Of a stretch of 64,000 nucleotides of DNA, positions 1-11,700 are shown piece by piece. The notes below the pieces were generated by a model. That model had not been told where the DNA came from. It saw nothing but the letters and a program-made list of their open reading frames with translations, and did not search any database. Both the position numbers and the translations under genes were made by a program. The DNA is from Saccharum officinarum (lineage: Eukaryota > Streptophyta > Magnoliopsida > Poales > Poaceae), in the NCBI GenBank assembly GCA_020631735.1, contig CM036225.1:64096662-64160661 (forward strand). The letters run 5' to 3'. Positions within the stretch are counted from its first letter, which is position 1, and each line of letters starts with the position of its first letter.

Positions 1-314
1 AATATAGATAGGTACTAAGGTGAGACACATGAAGATATTGCAATAACACCACCCAATCATATATCTTGTAAACGGCCTATATGTAAAGCAAGGATGCAAC
101 ATCCAAGTTTAGGTTGGACAACTGTCCATAGGTTTGACCTTGACATTTTCATCACCACTTAATCTATCATGTTTGAGCTCAAACCCACTGTTTAACTGGT
201 GGCAAACACCTGGGGTGTTACAATCTTTGTGTAGTTGGATTGTTGTCATCTTTACTACATAGATGTATTATTGATTTGATCTATCTAGTGAGTACAATTT
301 TTGACTTAATTCTA
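1..314. other. Intergenic, nothing recognised
   Basis: AT-rich sequence with no coding exon, RNA gene or clear repeat boundary that I can support. It ends at the TA target of the Stowaway-like element that follows. Confidence 0.5.
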
Positions 315-884
315 CTCCCTCTGTAAAAAAACACAATTCTAGCTTTAAACCTCTCTAGTTTAACAGTTTAATGGCCAAAGTAGTTCGATGGCCATTGGAG
401 CTTGATGGCCACAATCGGATTCAGAACGATAGCTTGATGGTAAAAAAATACTTGTTTTAGGGGTATATAAGCGAGTTTGGCTTTTTCAATCTCAAACCTA
501 CCTGTCCAGTCTCTCAGAAACGTTTATGAATTAGAAATTGCATTTCACAAAAGTAAGTATGCGTGCGAGTATGCGAGCATTTGCATCTATAATAATATGC
601 CCTAGATTAGTTGCTATTATTGTTCAAAAGGTACTCCTTTCAGCTTTGAAATACAAGGAACCCAAGTTTTTCATAAGTCAAACTATGTTAAGTTTGACCA
701 AATCTATCGAGAAGAATACCAACATTTATCACATCAAAGAGGTATATTACAAAATTATACTTTATAATGTATTCAATTAAGCTAATTCGAAGTTCTATGT
801 ATTTTTCTTTTTTTATAAACTTGGTCAAAGATCATACTAGTTTGACTAAGGACAAAACTGAATTTTAGGATAGGACAGAGGGAG
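315..884. mobile_element. Stowaway-like (Tc1/mariner) MITE
   Basis: The left end reads CTCCCTCTGT and the right end ACAGAGGGAG, so the ends are inverted repeats. Each end is flanked by the dinucleotide TA (313-314 and 885-886), the usual mariner target. Interior stretches such as AAGTTTGACCAAATCTAT and AAACTTGGTCAAAGATCA are typical of the grass CTCCCTCCGTCCC family. At 570 bp it is longer than a typical Stowaway, so it may hold extra sequence near 540-600. It encodes no protein; the small open frame inside is chance. Confidence 0.8.
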
Positions 885-970
885 TACGATGATAGAAGGC
901 TACAACATAATTAAAAAAAATTCTGACATTCACAAAAAAATGAGTAAAAACTCATTAAAGGATAATGACT

Positions 971-1077
971 CCGTTCGGCTGGGTTGATAAGCCGGCTGAA
1001 AAACACTGTTGGCTGATTTGCTGTGAGAGAAACTGAAAAAACAAGCTGAAAAAAACGAATTATAAGCCGGATGAACA
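971..1077. mobile_element. Short hAT-like MITE, copy 1
   Basis: Ends CCGTTCGGCTGG and CCGGATGAACAG are imperfect inverted repeats. The interior includes GCTGAAAAAACA-type runs and GATTTGCTGTGAGAGAAACTG. Related copies lie at 51885, 52374 and 53214. Assignment to hAT rests on family resemblance only; I cannot see a clean target duplication. Confidence 0.5.
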
Positions 1078-1205
1078 GACTCAATATCTCTCTCTTTCTC
1101 TGTCTACACTGCACACACGTAAATGTGGGAACTGGGCCTTGCAAAGTCAATTCTGCACGCCTCGGATCACGGCTTGCTGGTACTACAAACCTCTGTGAGT
1201 GGCAT

Positions 1206-1207
<2 letters not shown>

Positions 1208-1296
<89 letters not shown>
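1208..1296. repeat. (TA)n microsatellite, about 44 units
   Basis: Uninterrupted TA dinucleotide run of about 89 bp. It generates poly-(Tyr-Ile) open frames that are not genes. Confidence 0.99.
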
Positions 1297-1299
<3 letters not shown>

Positions 1300-1466
1300 A
1301 TGTTCTGGATGTGTACGTGTACGTACGGGCCCAATTAATCGACGCGTGGACCACCGTGGCATGTGTGCAGCGTGCTTAATCTGCGTGATGAGCGCGTTAG
1401 TTGTTCATCGATCGTTTCATCATTTCTGCTCCCATCGATGGATCTCAACTGTTGCTAATCCGGCCT

Positions 1467-2014
1467 CCCATCGGTCAACTAAGAGTACCTACCTACAAGT
1501 AAGCTAAGGCCCTGTTCGGTTCCAAAAAATTTTGCAGAATTTTTCAAGATTCTCCGTCACATCGAATCTTTGGACACATGCATGAAGCATTAAATATAGA
1601 TAAAAAATAAAACTAATTACACAGTTTAGACGAAATGGACGAGACGAATCTTTTAAGCCTAATTAGACCATGATTGGACACTAATTGTCAAATAACAACG
1701 AAAATCGCTACAGTGTCGTTTTGCCAAAAAATTTGGAACCGAACCGGCCCTAAGTACTCCTACAGGGCAACAATTAACTAACATAACACAGCGATGTGGT
1801 TGTCGTGGCGACGACTTCTTCATGTGCTCCTCTTCTTAAACATATGTGCGTTCAGTTTGTATGTAGTTGTATGCATTATTGAAGTAAGCTAAGTACTCCC
1901 ATCGGTCAACCAAGAGTACCTACCTACAAGTAAGCTAAGTACTCCCATGGATGATGGATCGATCGCCCAGCAACCACCATCAGTTTGTATGTAGCTGTAT
2001 GCATTATTGAAGTG
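1467..2014 (+). repeat. Local duplications split by a MITE
   Basis: A segment beginning CCCATCGGTCAAC and ending ACAAGTAAGCTAAG occurs near 1467-1507 and again near 1898-1938. A second segment beginning CAGTTTGTATGTAG occurs at 1853-1887 and 1981-2014. The first pair is split by the MITE at 1508-1750; the second copy reads straight through GCTAAGTACTCC and so shows the unoccupied site. Confidence 0.85.
1508..1750. mobile_element. Tourist-like (PIF/Harbinger) MITE with TAA target repeats
   Basis: The 243-bp element starts GGCCCTGTTCGGTTCC and ends GGAACCGAACCGGCCC, near-perfect inverted ends. TAA flanks both sides (1505-1507, 1751-1753), the 3-bp target of PIF/Harbinger elements. The interior has the family motifs GACGAGACGAATCTTTT and CCTAATTAG. 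No coding capacity. Confidence 0.9.
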
Positions 2015-2264
2015 AACGGAACTTTATGTCAGAGATCCTTGCGTGCTTAGCCTTTTGAGGTCAGGCCAAAAATTCTAGTTCAGTTTAAGTCAGATTTTTA
2101 TAGACAGGCCAGGTCGGATGCCTATGTTAACGACATTCATCTTTAATCCATCAGTTCATCGCCGCCCTGTAAGAAAAGATCAGATTTGATCATCTCTGAA
2201 GGAAATCCGACAACAGGGAGTAGGAAACGATGGTAATGGTAAAGAAAAATGCTGGTCCGAACCA

Positions 2265-2480
2265 CGAGCTTGGCCTGGCTACCAGAACGGCGTCCTGGAA
2301 AGGGCCACGCTGGGGCTGGTCCACACCCCAATTACTCCCACTCCCACTGCCAGGATGGTTCAAGGTCAATGTAGTAGATGGCTCCTTTCCTTTGTAGTGC
2401 AATCTGGTGGAGGTGATGTTGGGGTTATTGCTAGAGCAGTTTGAGCCATTCTTGCAGAGCACCAGGAAGGGCTACCTCAG
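2265..2480 (+). pseudogene. RNase H-like (RVT_3 type) domain relic
   Basis: Conceptual translation on the plus strand gives PGWFKVNVVDGS near 2350-2383. After a frame change it gives SGGGDVGVIARA and ILAEHQEG, up to about 2475. This matches the start of plant RNase H-like domains (P-x-W-x-K-x-N-x-D-G-S then G-x-G-x-V-x-R-D). These occur at the end of some non-LTR retrotransposon polyproteins and in many degenerate genomic copies. The frame is broken, the catalytic Asp region carries an inserted Val, and the next MITE begins directly after, so this is a fragment. It could come from a LINE or from a stand-alone copy. Confidence 0.5.
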
Positions 2481-2490
2481 AGCATGTATA

Positions 2491-2720
2491 GGCCACGTTT
2501 AGTTCCCAAAAAAATTCAAGATTTCCCGTCATATCAAATGTTTAGAAACATGCATGGAGCATTAAATGTACACGAAAAACAAAACTAAATACACAGTTTG
2601 GTAGAAAATTACGAGACGAATCTTTTGACTCTAATTAGTCTATGATTGGATACTAATTGATAAATACAAACGAAAGTGCTATAGTAGCCAAAGCTAAAAA
2701 TTTTCGCGAATAAACGCATC
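2491..2720. mobile_element. Tourist-like MITE, degenerate
   Basis: Begins GGCCACGTTTAGTTCCC and carries the internal family motifs TTACGAGACGAATCTTTT and CTAATTAGTC. The right end (TTCGCGAATAAACGCATCC) is eroded, so that boundary is approximate. Confidence 0.7.
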
Positions 2721-2760
2721 CATAGTTTCGCTGTCCAAGAAGAAAAAGAGGATCAGATTC

Positions 2761-3019
2761 GGCCCTTGTTTAGTTACCTCCAAAATCCAGAATTTAGCAC
2801 TATGCAAAAATAAGATTCTCCGTCACATAAAACTTACGGTACATGCATAGAGTACATTTAGACAAAATCAAAAACTAAGTGCATAGTTTAGATGTAATTT
2901 GCGAGACGAACGTTTTGAGCCTAATTAGTCAATGGTTAGACAATTATTACAAAAAAAACAAAATGCTACGCTATGCTACAGTAATTTTGGGCGCCTAATT
3001 TTGGCAACTAAACGTGGCC
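2761..3019. mobile_element. Tourist-like MITE
   Basis: Begins GGCCCTTGTTTAGTTACC and ends GGCAACTAAACGTGGCC, which are inverted repeats. It contains GCGAGACGAACGTTTTGAG and CCTAATTAGTCAATGG. It directly follows the previous MITE. Confidence 0.82.
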
Positions 3020-3249
3020 TCGGTTGGAAATGCACATCGTGGCTTGGACAATGAAGTGACTAGTGAAACCTCGGTAGTCATGTGTCAGGTCGATCAGGTC
3101 AGCTCGGATGTCGCCATATATCGATTTGGATGTGGATCAGCTATGTTATGTACTGTATATGTATCCATCAGCTCCATCCAGGAGTACGGTAGGTCAGAAA
3201 AAACATTGTTTCAGATGGAGCGCCTTTTGCCCTCTAGATTCACATGTTG

Positions 3250-3523
3250 GACTTGTTTAGTTCCCAATTTATACCCTAAATTTCACTCTGTAAAAAGAAG
3301 ATCCTCATCACATCAAAATGCCGGCACATGTATGGAGTACTAAATGTAGATAAAATTAAAAACTAATTACACAGTTTTGTTGTATTTTGCGAGACGAACA
3401 TTTTGAGCCTAATTAGTCAAAGTTTAGATAATTTTTACCAAATACAAACGAAATACTACAGTACGTATTTATTACGTACTGTTCCAACTTAGGTGCCCCG
3501 AATCCATAACTAAACACGGCCGT
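3250..3523. mobile_element. Tourist-like MITE
   Basis: Left end GACTTGTTTAGTTCCC and right end TAACTAAACACGGCC are inverted repeats of the same family. Interior GCGAGACGAACATTTTGAG and CCTAATTAGTC confirm it. Confidence 0.78.
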
Positions 3524-4085
3524 TGTTTAAAAGTGGAGTTTATGGAGCTAGCTGAGGCTGATGAGTGTTTGACTTGAAAATGTTTGGGAATTGGGAGGTG
3601 TAAAGGCAGCAGCCATCGGTGACGATACCGAGGCAGAGTTGTTTCCATCTCCACGGTTCGCGTGCAGTCGTTCTCAGTAGTACTACTCCACTCTTTCAGC
3701 GAAGCCACCTTTGGCTCTGGAATTCCCGATGGATGGATGGATGGATGGATGGCGTCACGCCCGCCCGTCCGTCCTTGCGCGCATGGGTTTTCCTGGGTAC
3801 CATTAACTCCCCGACGTTGATTGAGATCATATAGTAGTACATAGTTTGGGTTCGGCAGACTCGGTAATGGCTGGATTACTGTGACTTGTCTTGGCTGTAA
3901 CAAACTCTACTACTGTTTAACGAAAAACATGCTACGGCACAGTCACGAAAAATACACATAGAACTAGTTATATATAGGAGTATATGCATATCTAGTATAG
4001 TACTAGTATATATACCAACTTGACAGCCAGCCTAACAGTGTAGCTAGCAGCACATACGTACAGCTAGCTTGCTTTGCTACTCTAA
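3524..4085. other. Intergenic, with a GGAT tract
   Basis: Contains a tandem GGAT/GATG tract at about 3727-3753. No gene is supported; overlapping small open frames on both strands show no recognisable protein. Confidence 0.5.
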
Positions 4086-4289
4086 AGCCTTGTTTAGATC
4101 CTAAAATCTTTTGGAAAAATTTTTTTGTAGTACTTTCGTTGTTATTTGGTAAAAATTTGTCTAACTATGGACTAACTAAGCTCAAAAGATTCGTCTCGAC
4201 ATTTACAGACAAACGGTACAATTAGTTATTTTTTTACCTACATTTAATGTTCCATGTATGCGTCTGAAGATTCGATATGACAGGTACCG
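4086..4289. mobile_element. Truncated Tourist-like MITE
   Basis: Begins GCCTTGTTTAGATCC and contains AAAGATTCGTCTCG, the reverse complement of the motif in the neighbouring copies, then ATTCGATATGACAGGTA. The expected right inverted end is absent, so the element is truncated. Confidence 0.7.
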
Positions 4290-5160
4290 TGTAAATGACG
4301 ACGTTAGGTACAGATAAGATGAGATCTAGAGCAGCCAGAGGCATCGACGATGGTGCTATATATGGTACGTACGGTAGTATGTATCTATCTATCTATCTAT
4401 CCGAACGCAAGTCGCCCACTCGGTCGATCGAGAGCAGGGGAAGGGGAACCGTACCGTACGTGCACGGGACCAGCGGGCAGCGGTGGCATGCATGTGGGAC
4501 TGGGAGTGAGGCCGGGCGGGCGGGCGGGCGGGCGGCGCGCGCGGCGTCGGCGTGTTGGGTAAGGGGCGGCGGCCGCCGCGCCGCCCACGGTCCATGCACG
4601 CCGCCGTCGCTTTCCGGCCTCTTCGTCGTCGCGGGAGATCGAAAGATCGATGGACTAGCATTATTGGATTGGATGGATGATGATCGTGGGGTCGGGTCGG
4701 GGCATATGCATCATGGTCGGCCGGGACTCGATCGGGAGTGTCGTTGGCCCACGTACGTACTCCTCCATCCATCCCTCGCCGGCTCGCTCGCTGCACATTC
4801 CTAGCCTAGCAGCTAGAGACATCCATCAGGATATGGGCACCGGCAACGTCTCTACTACCCACAATCCATCCATCACGGCCATACATGCACGCATGCATTG
4901 CGTGCATAATGCCATGCCATGCCATGCTCCGTCGTCTCTAGACTTACGAGAACCTGCGAGACGTATGCGTACGGTACGTCGTCGTCCGGCCGGCCGGCTT
5001 CATCTATCATATCCAGCAAGTTTTTTTTCTTATATACTTACACCAAACTAGCTAAACCGCTGCAAAAGTCAAATTAAAGAACCCAAGAAGCCACCAAGTT
5101 TGAACCGGCAGCTGCGTAGTACGTGCTTGTTTCATTTCATCTCCCTCACTTTTTTTCCAT
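4290..5160. other. Intergenic, simple repeats
   Basis: Holds a CTAT tetranucleotide run (about 4383-4402), a GGGCGG run near 4514-4535 and many TGCATGCA-like palindromic words. The GC-rich part gives several overlapping open frames on both strands, the usual result of GC bias; no protein is recognised. Confidence 0.45.
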
Positions 5161-5449
5161 AATGATATGATTAAGACGGTCGGACAAAGAGACGCCTCGC
5201 TCACTCCCACAGCACTCGCGACCTCCCCAGTCTTATCTCTTCACGTCCTGTCCCTCACCCGACAACACGACCATCGCTGCTTCCCTAGCTTGCGGCGGCT
5301 CCTTCGCCCACCCGGCGTCCTCCTCCTCACTCGGCGGCCTCCTCCCCCCATCCCTGCGGCCCCTTCCCCCACCCCAGCACTCGATGTGGAAGCGGTGGCC
5401 ACACCGCGGCGGCGCGCAAGCCTTCTCCCCGGGCTTGAGCTCCGTGAGG

Positions 5450-6065
5450 CATGTTGCAAGTGTATGTTTCGAGTGTTTCAGATGTTTCAGAGGTATGTTT
5501 CATATGTGTTTTTCGGACGCATGTTGCAAGTGTGTTATCTGGATGTTGCATATGTTTCACATATACGTTACATGTGTTTTATTTGGTTGTTGCGTATGGT
5601 TGCCATGGTTTTCAAGTGTGTTTCAGGTGTTTTTTCAAGTGTTTCAGAAGCATGTTTCAAGTGTTTCAACTACCTTTAGGGTATGTTGCAACTGTTGTAT
5701 TTGGATGTTTCAAAAGTAGATCAGGTGCTGCATCTCTCCTCCCCACCTTCTACTACGTCGTCTCTTCCGGAGTCAGCAGGGCATCCATACAACGCCGCGG
5801 TCGGGTTCTTACGAATTGGAGGCGCCGCACGCCCTTCCACTCTTGTCACTCAGGTGGCGCGGGGCCTGCGTGCAGTGTGAAACGGGCGCAGGGGGGTGCT
5901 TGCAGAGGGAGCGCGCCTGAGATGGCAGCGCGGTGGTGGGATGGGGGTGTGGAGAAGGCCGCGGATGGGGACGCACGCACGCATGTTGGTGCTGTTTCTG
6001 TACATGGGTGCCGTTTTTGGAGGTGCGTCAGGATGCGTCCTGGTGCCGGACGTTCGAGCGCTAGG
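5450..6065 (+). repeat. CAAGTGTTTC-rich repeat, copy A
   Basis: From 5450 to about 5715 the sequence is built from variants of GTTGCAAGTGT and AAGTGTTTCA with irregular 10-25 bp spacing. A GC-rich stretch follows, ending CGGACGTTCGAGCGCTAG near 6063. Another GC-rich stretch (about 5190-5450) precedes. Copy B at 13818-14345 has the same order on the opposite strand. This is a dispersed transposon-derived family whose class I cannot assign. Confidence 0.55.
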
Positions 6066-6134
6066 TGTACAGCGACCTAGATACAAACACAGACGCTCAC
6101 AAACACGAGCGGGCACCCTTGCTTGTGTGGTCCA

Positions 6135-7011
6135 ATAAATTAATGGATCATATTTTTTCTGATAAAGTTAGCTAGACAATACTCTATTTTAAACTACCTG
6201 TTTAGAGCTTCCAGAGTTAAAATGATCATCGGATCTAAATAGAATCTTAGCCGTAAAGAGAGACGCACACACCACGCTCCTAAGTCCTACCCAAAAAGGC
6301 AAAAAGCATTGCAGCTGGCGGCCAAGGAAAAAGCGTCAGCTTGAGGTGACGATTTTTTGTTGCTTTCAACCAGGAACCACTCGGTGGCAACTTGCCATGT
6401 ATACGGCAAGTCGAGAACCGAACCGGACCAAGATTACAACAAATTACTAGATACAGCTTCCCACTTTTATATATCCAACCAAAGAGACATAAAAAGTGTA
6501 ATAGAGTAACGCAGACCAACCAAACAAGAGCAAATTGTATTCGCTTGTGCAGCTATAGCCTGTGTCCTGTATAACCCTTAGTGCAATGCAAGCCTGTGCA
6601 AGCAGCCAATTAGACCCTACGGTAACATGTAAGAGAGAGCTACAGCCGTAGCTGCTACATCAACTGCAAAAGATGGGTACCGAAGAGGCCCAATTGGGAT
6701 GTTCTAGGTAGCCTAATGCAAGACTCAACCGATACCCGAAGGATTTTTTTTTTTTTTTTGGTTTAGGCAGTTAGTGTGTTGCATCGACATCGACAGCTGC
6801 GTGTATAATATCTACAGCTAGTTTGTTGCGTCGACATCGACCGCTGCGTGCATAATATCTAGTAAGCTTGTTTTTTAAGCCTAATATCTAGTAATCTTGT
6901 TGCGGGCAAATAGGGCATGGGTTCAGGAACAAGCAGATGTGTGTTATGTTTTATTTAGCTTCAGGCTTTCCCGTGCGCTGTCGCTCTCCATGAGACCTCT
7001 CTGCTCATATC
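6135..7011. other. Intergenic with a short tandem duplication
   Basis: A unit of about 50 bp is duplicated near 6778-6870: TTGCATCGACATCGACAGC is followed by TTGCGTCGACATCGACCGC, each followed by GCGTGTATAATATCTA-like sequence. A T-rich run lies at 6745-6760. No gene is supported. Confidence 0.55.
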
Positions 7012-7020
7012 TCCAGAATG

Positions 7021-8048
7021 GAAAAAGTCTATTTAACCCCCTGAACTATCAGCTAGTGTCTAACCTACATTTACAATTATAAAACCGTCTATTTTACACT
7101 CTGAACTTTTCAAAACCGTTCAAAGCACACCCTGGAGCGGTTTTGGACAGTGGTTTGCCTTTTCCTTTTTCTATTTATTTCCGCTGAATTTTTAAAAAAT
7201 TATAGTAAATCACAGAAAAATCATAAAATAGAAAATCTAATTTTGTTGGACTCCACATGAGTAGATCTACACAATGAACATATAATATAGTGTACCTTAG
7301 TACAAATTTTTTCTGTAGCTTTAAATTAGTTAGAAAATCAAATTTTGTCTATAATTAATTGGAATAATTTATAGCTATAGCTTCTATGGTCCAATTATGG
7401 TGAAATTTTTATGATGAGGTTATTATTATATGTTTGAACTATAATAAAAATTTCATACTCATTGGATCATATATAACTTAGTTATAGATTTATTTAGGTT
7501 TATGTTTAGGTTTATGCTTGTTAAATATAAATAAATCTATAACTAAATTATACATGATCCAATCAGTATGAAATTTTTACTACAGTTCAAGCATACAATA
7601 ATTAATTTACTATAAAAATTTAACCACAATTGGACCATAAAAGCTGTAGCTATGAATTATTCCGATTAATTACGGACAAAATTTAATTTTCTAACTAATT
7701 TAAAGCTACAGAAAAAATTTATACTAAAGCATACTATATTATATATTCATTGTGTAGATCTACTCATGTGGAGTCCAACAAAATTAGATTTTCTATTTTA
7801 TGATTTTTTTCTGTGATTTACTATGATTTTTCAAAGATTCAACGGAAATAAATAGAAAAGAAAAAGTCAAAACCGCGGTTAGGGTAGCAAAACTATGGTT
7901 ATTGTAGCAAAACCGCCGTCCAAAATCACTCTAGGGTGTAATTTAAACGGTTTTAAAAAGTTCAGGGTGTAAAACAGACGGTTTTATAGTTGGGGTGTAG
8001 GTTAGACATTAGTTGATAGTTCAAGTGGTTAAGTAGACTTTTTTTTCC
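7021..8048. mobile_element. Long fold-back element, copy 1
   Basis: The two halves are inverted copies of each other over about 450 bp per arm. The left arm opens GAAAAAGTCTATTTAACCCC and the right arm closes AAGTAGACTTTTTTTTCC. Matching inner blocks include GGACTCCACATGAGTAGATC at the left and GATCTACTCATGTGGAGTCC at the right. The flanks carry TCCAGAAT at 7012-7019 and 8052-8059, a likely target duplication of about 9 bp, which would suit a Mutator-like origin. It has no coding capacity. A second copy lies at 63113-63821. Confidence 0.85.
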
Positions 8049-8721
8049 TTTTCCAGAATCATGTACGACAGCGTCCTTCCAGCTTTCGGCTTCGGGAGTG
8101 CTGCTGCTTGTACTGTTGTACATTTCACCCCCTTGATCTTCGGAAGATACACGTCGCCGTCGACGACTGGAAGAAACTTTCAGAACAAAAATTGCAGCCA
8201 TGGAGAAAGAAACTACACTAATAATGTGGATTATGGATGGTTGCAGTCGGGCCAAAACCAGGCCTTGGATGCTGCTTCATGTCATGTCAGTGCAACTGCA
8301 AGATGACCACCACATATAACAGCTAACTGCTAACAACAGAAACATCAATCAAATCAAACGTCTGGGCTGAACTGATAACGGCCAGAGGGGTAGAGCCCAA
8401 ACTGATGGCTCCAACACAAGACGAGAACACAGTTCAGAGTCCCGCAGTAAAAGTGGCTTCAACAGAGCAGCAGAAGCCGCATGTTAAGGTACGCCTGATC
8501 ACAGGTAAAGAATCATTTCGGATGCATTTCTTCCACGAGCCATCTATTTTACAAGTTTGAGCAACATCTCCCTACTATCAGGTGTTACAACATTCCCCCC
8601 TGAGCACGTCTTGTCCCCTCTAAAAACTAGGAACAGAATCAGAACCTATCCTCTTCTAGCGGGTTTCCACGGACGACGAATATGGGTAAACGAAAGAACG
8701 TATTTGCTTGCTGTGCTGCCT

Positions 8722-11700
8722 TCACATCACGATGCGGAGGACGGCGAGGCCGACGGCTGAGATCGAAACAATGGTACCTATGCAGTACTTGATGACATCA
8801 TACTTTGCTGCCTCCAACTGAGCCTTCAGTGAGTGAATTTCCTGCATATGGTAGCAAAACATTTCGGTTGGTCTCTGATGTAAAAGATGAGACGAAAGCA
8901 CAGGCATGCAGCAGCCTTAGTTTACTGCCACTCACCTTGTCAAGCTTTGTGGTAAGCTCAGTAGTTTCCTCATTCTGCTTGGCAAGTTCATCACGTATGC
9001 GCCTGGAACAATGTTTCAATCAGGTGTCATAATCACACACAAGGCAGTTTTAGCCCCAAAAGGCATAAAACTAAAGGAAACATCTATTGTCATTCACTCA
9101 TTCAGAACTCTGATGTAAAAAGCAGTTTTAACTCATCAGAAGAGACTATAAAAATTCCTTCAAAAGGCTCAAGGGAGACTGGATAAGAGCATGAACATTC
9201 TGCCTGTTAGTAGTGGCATTCATCTGGAGTTGTTCTATGAAAGTGAGCCTTTTCCGTTACATTAAGACTGCATGCAAGACACCAGTAGAAAATATTGCGG
9301 ACATGTCAACCTGTCATTGTGTGTTCATGATCTGAACATTCTGTATACTGCTGACCAACTGATGGTTGCATCTAAGAAAGAAGTATGAGCATCTCAACCA
9401 AAGGCATAAGGCCAAACCACTATATTGAATTTGAAACATCAGAATTATAGGTTGGTCCACAAATCTTAAAACCAGAACATGAATGGCTTTTCATATGCAA
9501 AGGTGAGCAATGATAACCAAAGTAAGCAGGCCAAGCCAAATATCTGGGAACCAGAATCGTAGCCAAAGTCACTATAACTTTTTTTTATAATGAAGAAGTT
9601 AATCATGATTTGTTCTGTTTGTTCCATACACAAATTTGTAGAAAGTATTGATTCTTAGTATGTTTTAGTGATCAAGTGCAGTTGGTAGCCAGATAATAGG
9701 AAAAGAACTGAACAGCGCAGAGAGCATATCTAAACAGAGACAAATGATCTTACCCTCTTTCAAGGTTCAGATCCAACCGCTGCCCTGCAGTGACCTTGTC
9801 AATCTCATACCTGTTTCAAATAATGAACAATTAGACTGAGTATGTTCATTCAGATTCCTGGTATAAACAGCTCTTTAACTTAATACAGACTTCAGTTCAC
9901 TCCTCATCTTATCAATATCTCCACGAAGTTTCTCAGTCTCCCGCTGTAACAAAGAGAAATGGTTTTCCTACAGAAAGGAAAGGACCTTTTTAAGCAACTG
10001 ACCCAAGTAATAATCATTACAAATAAGAATAAGTACATGATAAAGTACTCAAGACAACAGTTTTGAATACTGAAAATGTAAAGAGAAAAGCAGCAAGACG
10101 AGGACATGTGAACTGCAATCCATGCAAACGCAGTGCAGAGAAAAAGCAAGAACTATTTTTAGGTTAGTGGTTTCAATTATCAAACTGAAATCTGCAGTTC
10201 CGTATTATTAGGTTCAGCTAAAACATTGCGGAGCACACAACAACAACAATGCTTTTTAGTCCCAACTCCCAAACTGGGATCACAGAAAGAAAAATCCAGC
10301 GTCATGCATACAGACCAGAGTATCAGATATGTAGCACCTGGCTCTTAAATCATGGACAGAATTTCTGAAACTCCACTCTCTGAAAGAGAGTTATGAATAG
10401 GTTCTCTCGAAAAATGCATCAGAATGATCCTCCAAACTTGATAATGGATGGTACAGTGCAAACATGACAGGTAGATGAAACAATGACTCCCATATGATTG
10501 CAGATGAGCAGAACAGATCCCAATAAATCTAGGAGATCAAGAACCCCAAAAAACAAGTCTCAGTCTATCTCAACAATAATGCATGATAAGATGAACAAAA
10601 CATTAGATAAGATAACAAGTCCAGCCAATGAGCACAATCAGCAAGACATCTCGAAGTTCAGGGTACACAATAACATATTACAATATCAGCTACTCAATTG
10701 GACGGGGAGTAGGGATTAACTTAACCCAACACTAATGTTTCTCAAGACTATTTTCCAAAACATTATTAAAAAAACAGTACACCGAGATTTGCAATGCCTG
10801 TGGCTAAAAAACGAAGATTCTATTGTGTTCCGATAGCTAAGCATTTGTAATACACTTATACTTGACACTGGAGCTATTTGAAAGTACCAATAAATATTTC
10901 ATTAGATAAGAATAGAATGTATGAGAACAGAATTCTCTTCAGCAGAGCAAAGAATTCTACGGAGTGCATTACATGGTAGGAAACTCTAAAAATGCAGGCA
11001 GTAGCTTCTGGAAGCGCCTATGAAACCAACAGGCCACAAGCTTGAAACTAATTGTTGAAAATAAGAAAAAGTGGTGCGACGCATAGCAATCTTAACTAAT
11101 TCAAACACACATGTCCTATGTTGTAGTACTAATAATAGTTTTTGAAAGGGAAGATTGTTTTATTCCTCTCTAGCTTTACTGCTGGCATACCCAGGGTATC
11201 AGAGTCTCAGAGATAAGACATTTCTCCAAAGGTTCGGAGAGGTACCATATGTCCATCCCTTACCGTGGGTACCACACTAACATTTGTAAGCTGATTTGAG
11301 AAAGGGTGCTGTAACCGATACAAGGCAAGCAGTACATCTGATAAGCCTGACATAACTTGAAGATATGAGAATAACTTCTACGGAGTACAAAGCAAGCTCA
11401 GACCAATGATGTTGACTCAAAATAAAAGGTCAAGTGTTAAGACATGTGAGCAAAAATGTACCAGTCTCATTATAAATTAAGATGATCAAAATGGCCAAGA
11501 CATAATAACCACTGAAACCCAAAAAGGTACAGATAAATGGTTGTTTCAAATGGGTGATCTCAACCCATAATGCCCATTCGCACACATCTATTCCACAAAC
11601 TAATAGCCCCATCATGTTAATGAGCAGCAGCTCTAAATCAGCTTGTACAAACATTCATTCAATCATCCCAGTACTGCTCAACTGAACAATCTAAAACAAA

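Noticed and set aside
1071..1507. Open frames with long Tyr-Ile repeats
   Set aside because: They are translations of the TA microsatellite; the same occurs at 62054-62377.
4295..5051. Overlapping 120-170 codon frames
   Set aside because: Present on both strands of GC-rich sequence with simple repeats; no protein signature or splice context.
5450..6065. Helitron with CTAG 3' end
   Set aside because: The base after CTAG is G, not T, and only a weak 5-bp stem precedes it; class left unassigned.
10226..10290. Third short retroelement tail (CAACAACAACAATG..TTTTTAGTCCCAA)
   Set aside because: Too short and diverged to call; no target repeats found.
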